Assembly: GCA_034440635.1 (NCBI GenBank)
Contig: JAOTON010001361.1
Coordinates: 1 to 64,000 of the forward strand
Direction: 5' to 3'
DNA: 64,000 nucleotides
Source: Lepas anatifera
Lineage: Eukaryota > Arthropoda > Thecostraca > Lepadidae
Each line of letters begins with the position of its first letter. Position 1 is the first letter of the stretch. Made by a program: the position numbers and the translations under genes. Shown piece after piece: positions 11,183-23,259 of the stretch. The notes below the pieces were generated by a model. The model was not told where the DNA came from. It saw only the letters and a list, made by a program, of their open reading frames with translations, and did not search any database.

Positions 11183-12209
11183 CAGAGGTGCAGAAACTTG
11201 CCAACTCGGCTACTGGAGTTTGTGACACATTTACGAAAATCAAGGTGCATAAGTGTGACAAAATAGCGATTGTGACTGTATGGTTCAAAATCAAACCACA
11301 TATTTTCGCAATACCGAATGAAGCGTGTAGCGAATATTTTAATTTAGCAACTCTGATCTTTAATTGCACAGCGTACCATCAGTGATACAATATTGGTACT
11401 GTGTTCAGTTTCTACTAAAACGAGGGACCCCGCTGCAGAAAACCCGGAAACCGCTGTCACAGTTACCAGATTTTAACATGCAGCCCAATGGTGCCGATTG
11501 TTAGTAGTTGCCAGAAAGTTGCCGCCTAGATGCCCGCAATGTGACAGTCAATTTTTTCGAGAAATACACAATTGTGGGCATATTTAAGGCATTAAAGATA
11601 ACGCAGATACGTTATCAAGTACTTCTCTGTCCATTTTGTCAGGTTAAATAACATTTAAAGTTTGAGTCTCTTCGATTTAGCGGTCCCTATTTCTTTGAAT
11701 TTAGTATTAAGTACGCCTAAAAGCTACTAAAAAAGTACTAAATGAGTGAAAGAAATAAACATAGCTGGGCAGCAATTCTACCTAAACTACGCAACAGCGA
11801 CAAGGCAAGTTTGAAATGTTTATGTGATGTAGAGACTGCCAAAAAATTTTAAACAGGTGGGAAGCTACTTCTTTTGATGGCATATTTATTAGGCATATCT
11901 GAGATAAGTGCAGGCTAAGACTATCTGGAATAAATAGTGCTGCCCATGGCTAATCTTAAATGAATGTAGGCTACTTTGAGACTAATGCACTTTCACATAT
12001 CAAACTTGGTTTTTCATTCCTTAGTTTGCTTGTGCCTTGCTTTATTTGTGCCCTAGATCAAGATTGGTTAGGTAGATTTGGAGCTGGAGGAAGTTGGGAG
12101 AGTTGGCGCCAGCAACAGGCTGGCAACAACAGTAATTCAAGTGAGATTTCATGATCAAATTACCATGTCAATATTGTACAGATAGCAAATGTGTGCCAAT
12201 GTGCACACA

Positions 12210-12261
12210 TCTCCTGTGTGTGTTTGAACACTCCACAAAGTGTTCAAACACACACAGGAGA
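12210..12261. repeat. Perfect 23-bp hairpin
   Basis: A stem starting TCTCCTGTGTGTGTTTGAAC pairs perfectly over 23 bp with its complement across a 6-base loop CCACAA. It could be a cruciform or short RNA hairpin inside the hAT element. Confidence 0.85.
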
Positions 12262-12383
12262 GGGGCCCGGCACTAACGTGCACTGGAGGGGGGCCTAGTA
12301 GACCCCCTTCTCATCTCAGAAAATCTCAGAAAGAGACTTCGAAAAACGCTGGTTGGGGGTATGTTGCTTACTACCAGTGGTAG

Positions 12384-12570
12384 AGGGGGCGCGGTAGTGG
12401 AGTGGTCAGCGTAGCTGGCTTCCATTCAGCCGACCCGGGTTCAAGGCCCGGCGGCTTCCCTGAACAAGGAGCAAGCTGGCTCCCGAGAAACCCTTCCAAC
12501 AGGGAAAGAGTTGGCGACGCGATATGACCCTGGCAGTTGGTGCGTCGATAAGCCCCAAAAATTATTATTA
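12384..12570 (+). mobile_element. tRNA-derived SINE (SINE-1)
   Basis: A box TAGTGGAGTGG (about 12395-12405) and B box GGTTCAAGGCC (12438-12448) have canonical pol III spacing. The body ends GTGCGTCGATAAGCCCC followed by an AAAAATTATTATTA tail. The insertion is flanked by the perfect 12-bp target duplication TACCAGTGGTAG (12372-12383, 12571-12582), so boundaries are firm. It is nested in the hAT element, hence the youngest of the three layers here. It shares its 3' block with SINE-2 at 24308-24510. Confidence 0.9.
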
Positions 12571-13416
12571 TACCAGTGGTAGTAGGCAACACGCAGGATC
12601 TGAACTGCATGGAGTTAGAGGAGGATTTTGACTACACTGGATCTTTCTTTGGTATGAGACTTCCAATACCTCTGTACCCATTAGGCCAATATACATAATT
12701 TTACATCTGTGCAGGGTAGTTGCGTCAGAGTTTTTACTGCAAGAAGGAACGACCAGGCAGGTGATAATCAGGTGTTGGGGGAAAATTTTAAGCATTTGAT
12801 CTGTCTATAAAAATGCTAGCTAAGGTCCACTTTACCAAGACATTTTAGGTAGATCCAAATCTTATGTTGAAATTGACATTTTTCCCTTTTGTTGATATGT
12901 GAGATAGAAGTTCAGTGGGGGGGAGAGTAGGGAAGCTTTGATCAGGGTTCCCAATTGTATGTAGGTGTACACTCCCATTCATAGATTAGTTCCCAATAAT
13001 AATTATTTTCATGATAATTGCCACATTTAATCATGGGGAAATGTACCATAATTGGAAACACTCGTTCCAAAAATGAAAACTTCTTCAAAAAGGGAAATGC
13101 ATGTCATTGGGGGGAAACTGCAGCCAGAGCTGCCAATAAAAGTTATGATCCTAATGCTGGAAACAATGATCCATAATGGAAATTTTCCTTCCAAAACATA
13201 AATATGATCTAAAAATGAAAACACAGTTTACTACTTTCACGCGGTAATGGCTTGATGCTTCTGTTGCAAAAAGTAAGAGACAGGTAGATGATATTCAGCA
13301 TATTGGAAATAGTATTCAAGTATACAATTATGATTTCCAGCTTTGTGTGACAGAGGAGGCATACGTCGCATTGAGTTTCTGACAGCCAGCATACTTTCTG
13401 CACCTCTGCCTTGCCA

Positions 13417-14312
13417 CATACCTCAGCTCGGCGTGGGAGGCAATATCGGAGGGCCATCAGACGGACGCCATATACACGGATTGTTCGGCCGCTTTTCAAA
13501 GTGTGAACCATTAACTAATCATTCATAAATTGAAAAATTTGTATCATTTGCAGGCTTCTGCTCTTCACTGGTTCGTCTCATATCTCTCCGATAGGCGTCA
13601 GCGAGTCATCGTTAACGGAAAAACATCGGACTGGATGCCAGTTACTTCAGGTGTTCCGGAGGGTTCTTTGGTCGCTCCTTTGATTTTTTCTCTGTTCATA
13701 AACGACCTTCCGTTAGAAATTGAGTCATCCTGTTTGATGTGCGCCGATGATGTCAAAATTTACCGTAAAATCACGGCCCCAGCTGACGGGCTGCTGCTGC
13801 AACACAACCTAGATCGTTTGCAGAGGTGGTCCGTTAGGTGGGGTATCATTCTAAATCCCATAAAGTGAAAATCGTTCACGATGACCCTCAGACGCGTACC
13901 TGTTCAGATACAATACCATATCGATAACGCTGTTCTTGAAGCTGTTAACCAAATTCGTGATCTAGGCACAATTTTAGACACCAAACTCACTTTCTCAGCT
14001 AACATTTCTAGCATTGTTAGTCGGGCAAACCGTGCACTAGGCCTTTTGATTCGGACATTTCAGACAAATTTAAAAATGACTAAGTTCAACCAAAAATCTC
14101 TTCTGACGGCATACTATGCCAACATTAGGCCTTTGTTAGAATACAACAGTGTTATCTGGTCAGGTGCTGCCAATTCCCACACGGTGCGGGTTGATCGGGT
14201 ACAGCACAAATTTCTCATCTGGCTAAATGATCATGTTACCAGACATTGCGTTTCCCTTTCTTACGAATCTCTTCTTAGCCACTTCGGCGTCATTTCGCTT
14301 TCTTCTCGTTGA
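13417..14312 (+). pseudogene. LINE-A ORF2, RT catalytic half
   Basis: Continues the frame of the upstream half. Motif A reads DAIYTDCSAAFQSVNH (catalytic Asp codon 13479-13481), followed by stop 13512-13514; then WFVSYLSDRRQRVIVNG, SGVPEGSLVAPLIFSLFIND (motif B) and MCADDVKIY (motif C; Asp-Asp at 13746-13751, with Cys instead of Tyr/Phe). A second stop lies at 13866-13868. The thumb/C-terminal part includes RPLLEYNSVIW and RVQHKFLIWL, a CR1/Jockey-type ending, and continues with more stops to about 14600 (FRKHVFAYIRT). Confidence 0.85.
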
Positions 14313-14640
14313 TTGCAGCACGACTTGCTTTCTTAAAGGTCTATTTTCGAACAAAATTATGTCATCAGAGTTGCTCGAAAAATTCCCATTGCATGTGCTA
14401 TCCCGATCAACTCGCACGCTGCTTCTTTTCGCTGAGCGCCGCGGTCGTGTCAGCACCGTCAATAACGGCTTCCCTCAGCGTATACCGAGGGAGTTAAATG
14501 CATTTCTGCGGCGGGGAAATGCAGATTTTTCAACGACTCTTTTATCGATTTTAGGAAACATGTTTTTGCATATATTCGCACTGTTATATTTATATTTGCA
14601 AGCTGTAGATCAGGAGCATAATGTCACTATAAAATCATGG

Positions 14641-15100
14641 AACACGTATTTATTTACAGTTTCCTCTTCTTTAAGCACTTTATTTAAAATTTGCTTCACC
14701 GTTAGGTTGGGTACGCGTAAATCTTCATTAGCGGTGCCCGGCACCTCATCGTTGGTGCCAGGGCACCCCAAAGAGACAGAAATCCACTTCCCTAAGAAAA
14801 ATTCAAAGTTGCAATATGCAAAGTTGATTCTGGTTATCGTTTTAAACGTAATTAAATTAGAGTTCAGTCTAATCTAATTATTCTGGATCAGTATTGGCTT
14901 AGCCAGCATTATTCAGATTCCGTCAGGTGAGCTGAGATTATGTTGTAACTGACCATGACGAATATTTGAATGTGTGTGCAAGGACAAAAACTAAGCAATT
15001 TATCCGTACTAAGAAGATTAATGGGAAAAAACTCTGATCTGGACACATATTCGTAGGAGAACATTTGCAGACTTTCATCTGCCAGGCTCGTAGCGAGGTG
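14641..15100. other. No gene seen
   Basis: Possible 3' UTR of LINE-A to about 14880, then unassigned sequence. Confidence 0.35.
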
Positions 15101-15109
15101 TACGGTCTG

Positions 15110-15400
15110 TGATGGCACGGGATAGGGGGGGGGGGGGATGACGGGTGGAGGACGTAGTGGGGGGAGCGGCAGGGGGTTGGCGGGGGGCAGTCTGCCACCG
15201 AATCTGCCGCACGCCACGTCCGCACCGGCAGAGGAGGTGAGATCGATCGCACCGGACGCGGCCATGTCACATGGGGAGATACCACAGAAGACAAACATGT
15301 GGCTGGCGGTGAGATTGGGGCGGTCAGCCGCGCACGCACGGTGGCTGCTGGCATCGCGTTTCGGCCAACACTCGGCACAACACCGATAGCGCGTGTTAAC
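15110..15400. other. GC-rich island with G-run
   Basis: A run of about 13 G near 15125-15137 and CpG-rich DNA. The overlapping 173-codon minus frame is proline-rich over the low-complexity part and not recognisable. Confidence 0.35.
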
Positions 15401-15429
15401 CACCGCACCGAGTGTGATGAGCACTAACA

Positions 15430-15625
15430 TTTGTTTGACATCGCCTAGGAGTGTTAAGATTTTTGGGATTAAACCCCACTTCCTAATCGAGAGAACTTCA
15501 CTTTATGCTTGGCACCCTAGATAGGTGTAACAGATGCCATGACACTCCTAGCGGCTACTTTAATGAGTGTAGCTAACGTGGTGCTGGTGACTAAGTAACA
15601 CCCCTCTGAGTGTAAGGGTTTCAAA
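15430..15625. repeat. GTGT/ACACC-rich element fragment
   Basis: Repeated GAGTGT and CACCC/GGTGT words (for example AGGAGTGTTAAG, GGCACCCTAGATAGGTGT, TGAGTGTAGC, AACACCCCTCTGAGTGTAAG) resemble the ACACC/GGTGT elements at 33455-33740 and 43555-43890. Confidence 0.35.
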
Positions 15626-16370
15626 CTATCCTCTTCAAGGGTGTGCAAACTTTCTCAGAGAAGCAGCCCAGCGCACGCGCAGGGTGTTTCAGTATCGGCA
15701 CATGGATCGCGGCGCACCTTTAAACCCGGTCTGGATGCATCTCTGGAGGCTGTTGGGTTCGTCTCATGGTGTTACTTCTCTCGTTGGAGGTGGCATCAAG
15801 ATGCGTTCAAATGTGAAGACTCAGACAAAGCTGAGGCGTCACAATATAAAAAAGCAGAAACTGATCCAACTATTTATATGACAGTAAAACACGAAGCAAA
15901 ACAAAATCAATGGACCACGAGTTACATGATTATTGTTTTTGCACACAACTACGGCCCGCTGTGCTCTCCGTGCCCTCCCTTTGCTCCTACAAAAAGTAAG
16001 TAACTTGGTTCCGCTGATCCCAGTCTGGGTCCTCCAGCATGCCACCTCGGCAGCCAGGTGCTCCTTCCACCTAGAGTGCACGACTGCGGCAGCGGCCCCG
16101 GCTTCTCATGTTAACAGCGGTAATCAATGGCCGCAGCCTGATTGCTCTCTGGACTCGCTGCGGCCCACCACAGCACTGCCTCTGCTCAAGACCATCTACA
16201 CCTGGGACTTTGGCATCTAGCAAATGCCTCAGCTGCTTAACATCCACCGATTCAGCGGTGTGAAACCGCTTGGCATCGCTTTGCTTTGTAGATAATTTGA
16301 GCGAACTTGCCTAGTTCTCCGGGTAGAGAGTAGTCTATTCACTGCGTGGTCCAACGTTCATTCTCAGGCA

Positions 16371-16442
16371 CCCTTCAGCGGAGATCCACGTCAACAGCCG
16401 CACGTGCAGACCACGCCCGGGTGCCCTTCAGCGGAGATCCAC
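16371..16442 (+). repeat. 19-bp direct repeat pair
   Basis: CCCTTCAGCGGAGATCCAC occurs at 16371-16389 and 16424-16442. Confidence 0.9.
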
Positions 16443-16580
16443 TCAGGACAGGGAACTCAAATGTGGCAGCTTCCTGAATTTTCGGCACAAGTCATAACCA
16501 ATGCTGAGGTTCTTAAATAAAACTGCACATGTCCCAATTGCCGCGCAGCAATACATGTGCAACATAATACATGATATTAA

Positions 16581-16673
16581 AGGGTGGAAACCGTTTAAAT
16601 GATCATTACCAGGTGGAACCATTTAAATGATCATAAGGGTGAAAACCGTTTAAATGGCTGTTAAACGGTTAAG
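16581..16673 (+). repeat. Short GTTTAAAT repeat cluster
   Basis: Three imperfect units of the form GGTGRAAMCGTTTAAATG with GATCAT, spaced about 30-37 bp, ending in GTTAAACGGTTAAG. Confidence 0.6.
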
Positions 16674-17289
16674 AAAACGATGATGTAAATTACTATTGTA
16701 GGTCTGTATATTATTTTGTCAACTAGAAATAGACAAAAGTGCAAAAGACACAAGAGATAGCATCTTTATTTTTCAAGTAATCATCAGTTATCATGCTGTT
16801 AGTAGCTAATAATTGTTAGTAATGGAAAGCTTCTACCTTTTATACTTTGCATTTTCTATCTATTTCCAGCTTTCAGAAACAAAACATTGGCATACAAAGG
16901 GCGTTGATGTGTTCATATTATTAGCAAAATAAGAACTGATTAGATATTGCGATGTTTTGTTCCTGGGATATTGTCATTGTTTGATGCTTCAATAAAAAGC
17001 GGGAACATTTTCTAAAATATAATTTACTTTTAGCGACAGCCAAGTGTTCTGTTCGAGTTGATTTTTTAAACTAATCGACATACTTCTCACTTAGATTAAT
17101 GATCTGATTCCAGCCTAGTTTTGATAAAATGAAGTTCAAATATGTTCTTTTGCATGTTAAGCTTTTTCTTTTCTTCGTTTATCCATACGCAAAAGAGGTC
17201 TGCCACGGAAACGTTGCATTTCTTTTAAAAAATGTATTGTTTGAAGTGTATCCTTGAAGTGCTTTCCTCCCTGTTTTCCCCTCCCCCTT
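16674..17289. other. No gene seen
   Basis: AT-rich; no recognisable element. Confidence 0.35.
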
Positions 17290-17530
17290 CTCTCTACGAC
17301 TTTCAGAGCGCGGAGGTGGCGGATGAGCCATGTCGCCCTTGCGAGGGGAAGGCAGGGGCAGCTGGGGGATAGGGGAGGGACACAGTCATCTCCATCACGT
17401 CGGGTAATGGGAGAGATGGAGTGTTACGGTCATTACCGCGGTGGCCACCTCCACTGCCGACAGAGCCTCCCACCTCCGCCGCCACCACCCCACCCCCACC
17501 CCCTCCGCCTGGGTCGCGGCCTCAGCGCTC
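17290..17530. other. GC-rich, C-run-rich stretch
   Basis: CCACC/CCCCA repeats around 17445-17510 give a low-complexity proline frame on the plus strand. No gene recognised. Confidence 0.35.
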
Positions 17531-17539
17531 TGACACTGA

Positions 17540-20015
17540 ACAGGTCTGCTGATCAAACCGATCGGTCTTTTTAATATACAGCACCTATGAATCGGTATTT
17601 GGTTAATGCTAGTGCTAGAATACACTAAGTACACTACAATTGTACATGGCATCTGTTTGTAGGTAGGGCTTCAAAGCGCCTCCTCTAGAGTCGACTTCGG
17701 TTCTCATGTGACTGACAAAAGATGAGGGGTAGGCATAATGCACCTTTCTAATGTGTGTGTTAACGGAAGACGGAAACGTATATAAATATTAGCTGGATAA
17801 ATAATATTGCTAGGCGAGTCCAGTTCTTTTGGTTACAGGGAAAGGACGTGTTTTTGGTGCTCTTGAAATGAAAAATAAATAATTATGTTCAAATTTGAAA
17901 CCAGCGATTATATTATAATGATGCATGATGCATTCTTTGGTTGCATGATGTACGAGTTTTCATTCAGCTCAACCGTCCGAGGCGCATGCGAGAGAGGATA
18001 CAATGAAAAATAAATCATCACTTTTGACCTGCTATCGTCATTTCGACGCCTTTTTCTCCTTTTTTGGTGCGTTTCACGTGTTTTAGTGAGCCACCTCAAG
18101 AAAAAAGCTTCTGGGGCAGAAATATCGAAATATTTCAGTATGAATTCTCTTTAGAAGAGAAGTAGACAAAAAATTGTGAATCTAAGAAAGCATCAGGACT
18201 GGGGAGTAAGAGAAAATAATAAAACGGAAGAGGAGAGCAATACAGAAGTCTGAAAAACAGCGCTGATGCCCGCAATAGAGAGCATAAGAAACATAAATAA
18301 TAAAATCGAAGAAAAAGTGAAAACAAAGCCAAAGAAACGAACGTTTTCACCCTCATAAGATTTTGCTTTACATGTTCGAGGTGTGTGCGATTGTGTGTGT
18401 TTTCTTTTTCACCGGAAATATTGCCCCTCCTTTCTCTACCTGGAGGCCATGAGCGCACGCTCCCGTGGCTGCAGCAATCCATCCAGGTAGAATCCCTCCT
18501 TTCCTCATCCTTCCGTCTCCTTCCATAGTTTTAATCACTTCATACTCATCACTATAACACTTGGAGAGCCAGCTAGATAGTGTGGGAGTGTGTGTAATAT
18601 AAATGAATGAATAAAGACTGCGCTCCTGTGGGCCATTCCCAAATTAACGATCATCTGGAGAGCCATTTTTAAGCAGTTACTCAAGACTAAAAGCTTCCGA
18701 GAACAGCAAATGTGAACGCATTTTCCTTTAACCTGATCTCACCTGCTTACCTTGGAACACTCCATTCATCTAACTACTCCATCCCCTAACCCAGCACCGT
18801 CTGGCCTCTTTTCGTTTCCATAACCGCCCTGAGGGTTCCAATTGGTCCCCCTCCGCTACAATCTTGGTAAGCAACAGAAATACAGAAATAATAGAAACGG
18901 CGTTGAAAACCGTCCTACTGTTTCTTATCTATTAACTATGTTTGAGCCATATATGATAAAACCTGAGACGTCACAGGGGCCTAAAGAGGATCAAATGGGT
19001 GCAACATGGCCTTTTAAGATCGACTGCTGATCTTGATCTCCGGTCAAGTTCAAATAATGTCTGTTGAAGATCATGTCTATTTATTTGAATTTGAATCCTG
19101 AGATCATGGAATACAGTATGATATCAAATTCATGTTTTCATTCCGTTTCGTTAAAAATTACCTATAACAACATAAAAGTTCAAAATGTGTAACCATTGGT
19201 GACCTCTGGTGACCTTGTTGATCGCCTAACCTCCGAATAGTTGTCATCTTACCCACGTTTCTCTCCAGAGCTCTCGATTGATGTTTAGAATATTAATCTA
19301 GTTGTTTTAGGAGCCAGGTTATACCCTGGTTTGGTCTGCTTCACGTATGCGTGTGGGATGTTGCAGCGGCGGATGCAATCGGTTGGTTTGAGGGTTCAAA
19401 CCTATGCCGTGAGCAAAAAGAGTCATGGGGTAATATCAGTGCCCTTCAATCTTCTTTTCTCTTCATAAGGAATTTCTTTCACCACGAAAGAAGTACCTTC
19501 AGAACAGACAAAACGCTCACAGTTGTTTTTACTGATGGATACCTTCTCCCTAATCGATCAATTATGAACCACTAGCGCTCACTTTGGGGAAGTGGGTGGG
19601 AGGGAGGGAGGGGAGAAGAAGGTTTTGACCCCCTGTATGCTGCTTTGGGGGGCCACGTCCGAATTTCCACTTGGATCCGCTGCTGTGTTGGTATTATTGC
19701 TGCTGTTGTTGTTATTGTTAATTTTTATCAGCTTTACCAACGACCCAGCTGCAATAACTACACTTTACTGTCAAATCTCACCCTGATGGAAGGGATTTTG
19801 GGTTTGAATGGAATTTAATTGAAATTCCCACCCAGGCTTAAAGTCCGATTTAATTGCTGAACAAAACCCACTAACCAATGCATCTCCCGAGGCTTCATTA
19901 TGTGACCAGTGCTCACTTTTTTCAATAACTTTAATTATATAATGTTGCAGTGTTTATTCCGGGCTTCTGTTCCGTGCTACCACGAGACCCAAAACAAATA
20001 ACGTGATGAACTTGG
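17540..20015. other. No gene seen
   Basis: Mostly AT-rich single-copy-looking sequence. AATATAAATGAATGAATAAAG at about 18596-18616 may be an old LINE 3' tail. A purine-rich stretch (18160-18345) yields a spurious hydrophobic minus frame. TGACC/GGTCA words cluster at 19190-19225. Confidence 0.35.
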
Positions 20016-20295
20016 CATAGGAGGATCCAGGATTGCGAATCGGGGGGGCACATGGTCGGGGGCGGCATCCAGACCAGTGGGCGCCACTTTTGGGCGGAAC
20101 AACTTCTCAGCTGGTCGTCAAATTATATCGTAGGGGTGTCGATACTCGCATCCTGGGGAGAGGGGAGGGGGCTGAAAAGTGACATTTCAGAGAGCACCAT
20201 TGGCCTTTCACAGGGGCGCCATGACTTTTTCAGGGGGCGCCGAAGGTCGATTGGGGGCAAATTCTTCCACTGTCCCCTCCCTCAATCCACCTATG
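20016..20295. mobile_element. CATAGG-ended MITE, copy 1
   Basis: Begins CATAGGAGGATCCAG and ends CTCAATCCACCTATG, giving imperfect inverted termini of about 15 bp. The interior (GGGCGCCAC, CATTTCAG, GGGGGCGCCGA, CGATYGGGG) aligns by eye with 37316-37583. No target duplication is clear and there is no coding frame. Confidence 0.55.
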
Positions 20296-20832
20296 GGAAT
20301 TGGCTATATCGTACTTTTGCCGGAAGAATCAATTAAGGGACCATTCTTTGCTTAGGCAGAATTCATGGACTTATCTGTACTCCGTCGAAAAACTTTCGTG
20401 ACGTTCAGCCACGCTTGACCGGCTTGGCCTAAAAACATCTATCGTCACGCCTTGTCATAAACTTTCGATTCGAGTCGTTTTAGTTCTATGTCGGAAGGCG
20501 AGTTTAGGGTTAATTTGCGGCATTATGTAACCCGGAACCTTTGTATACAGCAGATCATGTGCAAGCTCCTTAGAGTTCATTAAATTAAAACGTTTTGTGA
20601 CTTATTAGATAAAGAGAGATAACAATCCCTCAGGTAGTGAAAGTATGATTCCCTCCTGCGGTTTTTTTAATGCTGAACAGGAAAGGCAGAAGAAGCGTAT
20701 TTGGACAACCGGCTTTTGTGTAGATGAGGACTGGTGGTCTAAAAGAAGCTGACGCTTAAGATGTATTGGCTGATATGTTGAATGATCTCAGCCTTTTTCC
20801 AGGCTCTGCCAGTTTTCCTGTTGTGCTTGGCT
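20296..20832. other. No gene seen
   Basis: No domain or repeat recognised. Confidence 0.35.
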
Positions 20833-20947
20833 TGCGTCTACTGTATGTAGACATCGTCTGTATGCGTCTGCTGTATGTAGACATCGTCTGTATGCGTCTG
20901 CTGTATGTAGACATCGTCTGTATGCGTCTGCTGTATGTCGACATCGC
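20833..20947 (+). repeat. 30-bp minisatellite
   Basis: About 3.8 units of 30 bp containing CTGTATGTAGACATCGTCTG. The period is a multiple of three, so open frames with 10-residue repeats run through both strands; they are compositional. Confidence 0.9.
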
Positions 20948-21150
20948 TGCGTCCGTGCGGCGTCGCGCCTGAGCTGCGTCCGTACTGCGTCCCTACAGTG
21001 CTGCGTCTGTGTAGTGCTGCGTCCGTGCAGTGCTGTGTCTGTGCAGTGCTGCGTCCGTACAGTGCTGGGTCTGTGCTGCGTCCGTGCAGTGCTGCGTCCG
21101 TGTTGCGTCCGCGCAGTGCGTCTGCGCATTGCTGGTATCCGTGAGCGCCT
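20948..21150 (+). repeat. ~16-bp minisatellite
   Basis: Degenerate units around AGTGCTGCGTCCGTGC directly follow the 30-bp array. Both carry a GCGTCYG word, suggesting one expansion zone. Confidence 0.8.
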
Positions 21151-22584
21151 CGCTGCTGCGCCAGACTTTTGAGAGCTGCAGCCGTCCCGCCGCTGCGGTT
21201 GATTCTGGCTTGCGACGCAGTGAAGCCCACGGCTGTGGTGTAGATTACGGCGCTGAATGGCGAAGCTCAAGCTATAGAGCGCAGTGCAGCGTATAAATCG
21301 CGGCGTGGTGGTGTTCGACTTTGGCGCCTGCAGCCCCTCTCACAACAAGGCTGTTTTTGGTGCGTGTAGTTGTTATCGGTCTCCCCCGGTCGCCATTGAT
21401 AAACGGCATGCCTACTAAACCCGGAAGGCCGACCAGCCGTGCGCAAACAACGCTCAGATTACATGCGCTGATTATGGAAGGGCTTGTTGCATATGTTTCA
21501 TAATTATTGATGTGACCTTGCTAACAATGAGTGTCAACATTAGAGACGCAGAGTAAGATATAAAAAAGAAACTTTGTAAGACGCAGCGGAAAACAAAGAG
21601 CGGTAATTTTCTGTCTTTTGGGCGTGTCCTAGTTTATTTCAAATAGGGAACGAAACATTACCTTCCTCCACAACGTTTTATCTGGATAATTTGGAAGCAT
21701 AGACGGTGGAAGTGGGTCTGGTTGCTCCATTTTCCCCAGAAAATTACCGCTTCAGCCGCAGTGTGCAACATATAGTCTTACCCAGCACGTGTCGAAGGTA
21801 GCGAACAATGCGAATCCGAGGAGTTTTGTGCCATTCTAGAGAGTATAGTTTCTTTTCAGCTTTCAGTGAGATATTGAAGGTTTTATGTATCTCTTGTTTT
21901 TCCAGTTGGGGTTATGATTTTGCATGTATGATTTTTGCTACATTTTTCTTCCTGACGCTCTCACGTATCATAACTACTCGTACATGTTGGACATATTGCG
22001 TAGGTTATCAAATACTTCTTTAGTGATGCATTTGAGAAAATACCACTTTGTTGAGTCTTTGAAGATGATGCTGCAAGTTTAAAGGCCAAAAATAAAAGTG
22101 AACTATAAATGATAAAATGACAGCTGAGTCAATAGATGATCAGTTATTTACCTCTATTTAAGCCTTTAAGATCACCTCGCATGGTATAATTCTGGGAACG
22201 CCCCTGAATTTTATATAGTTTAATGTGATTAGGACATTATTTGTACGCTAGTTAAGATGACGAGAACAAGGAAATGGGGCCAAGGTGACAGATTCCGAGA
22301 CGAAATAGCTTCTCTCAATTTATGGGATCAAAACCTTCCAGAAACTGATTGGTTTTCAGGATACAGCCACGAGCCATGAACAACATATTTATAGCAAAAT
22401 TTCACTGGAATTCAGCTTCCAATGTTCGCTTTGGTATTGATCACACCAAACCAGGGCATTTTTGTGTAAAAACGGGCTACTTTGGGTCCGCAGCACCTCC
22501 CACTGGTCTCCAGCCCTTCAGAGTGTCCTCCACTGGGGATCAGTGCCCTTCTAGTACCAAACGCATACAGGCATGTTCCTCGTT
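21151..22584. other. No gene seen
   Basis: Unassigned sequence with short frames only. Confidence 0.35.
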
Positions 22585-22700
22585 CGGTAAGGGCTTTTGT
22601 GTCCTTCGCTAGGGACCGCTATGGTCCTCTAACAAGGTTTATTGTGCAGAGTAGAAAAACAACGTGCCCGCTGAAGAAAACAAGGGTGCCCTTCCGACTG
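22585..22700 (+). repeat. Dispersed repeat, copy related to 44690-44760
   Basis: GGGACCGCTATGGTCCTC, then TTTATTGTGCAGAGTAGAAA parallels CCTTATGGCCCCTAACCAGA, then TATTGTGAAAAGCAAGAAAA at 44714-44758. Family unknown. Confidence 0.45.
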
Positions 22701-22896
22701 TCATTATCTGCCCTTCGAAGCCCTAGGCGTGCCCCTTTCTCTCTTTGGACCCCAATAAAAATGTGAGAAAAAAATGTAGGAGTCTGCACCGCATCTGTGC
22801 GGCACTAGCTAGTTTCCACTGAAGGGGTGAGCAGGAAAACTTGGTATCTATGGCTAGATGAAAAGTATTTTCGAATAGATAAGAATTACATTTTCT

Positions 22897-22945
22897 TCTT
22901 TAGAGGCGGGCAAAGGTGTCATGCACAGAATGCCTTATAACAAGT
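22897..22945 (+). repeat. LINE-C-type 3' end fragment
   Basis: AGAGGCGGGCAAAGGTG with ATGCACAGAATGCCTTATAA matches the 3' end of the LINE at 44773-46452 (opposite orientation there). No coding part is attached. Confidence 0.55.
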
Positions 22946-23259
22946 CCTTATCTAACTAGATAAGAATTAGGCAAGTTTCTTGCTTTTCAATTTCAGGTAT
23001 GTTTTTTATGGTTACCATAAGTGAAAACTAAGAAGAATTATAGCTGTTATTGATGGAGGCAGTGATGTTAGTTTTTCACCAACTTGAAGTGGATCATTCG
23101 CCAACAACCCCGGTCTCCAACGCACTCCTGTACCTCCGTCTCTCCGCGGGAGGAACACGTTGCTGAAAAGCAAAATACTAAGATTATAACGTCATGGTCA
23201 GCAAAGTTTGTAACGCATTATCAGCCATACGTTGGTGTGGTTTTGCGTGTGTGAAGAGC

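Larger units (their letters stand above)
11183..13408. mobile_element. Non-autonomous hAT-type element
   Basis: Perfect 14-bp terminal inverted repeats CAGAGGTGCAGAAA (11183-11196) and TTTCTGCACCTCTG (13395-13408), flanked by the perfect 8-bp direct repeat CCTTGCCA (11175-11182, 13409-13416). A CAGRGGTG-type TIR with an 8-bp duplication is the signature of hAT transposons. No transposase frame was recognised in the 2.2 kb, so it is non-autonomous or internally deleted. It carries a SINE (12384-12570) and a 23-bp perfect hairpin (12210-12261), and sits inside the LINE-A RT domain. Confidence 0.85.
10556..14640 (+). mobile_element. CR1/Jockey-type LINE (LINE-A), split by a hAT element
   Basis: Two coding remnants of one non-LTR retrotransposon ORF2: the linker and start of RT at 10556-11182 and RT motif A to the C terminus at 13417-14640. 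Between them lies a 2226-bp TIR element with an 8-bp target duplication; reading across that duplication the two halves continue in the same frame. The 5' end is truncated (no endonuclease before 10556) and the 3' end is approximate. Stops and frameshifts show the copy is dead. Confidence 0.85.

Noticed and set aside
14909..15430. 173-codon minus-strand gene
   Set aside because: Proline-rich middle is the translated G-run; no homology or context.
18135..18482. 115-codon hydrophobic minus-strand protein
   Set aside because: It is the antisense of a purine-rich tract, which gives Leu/Phe/Ser-rich text.
19353..19420. tRNA or SINE because of GGTTCAAACC
   Set aside because: No A box at proper spacing and no tail or duplication.
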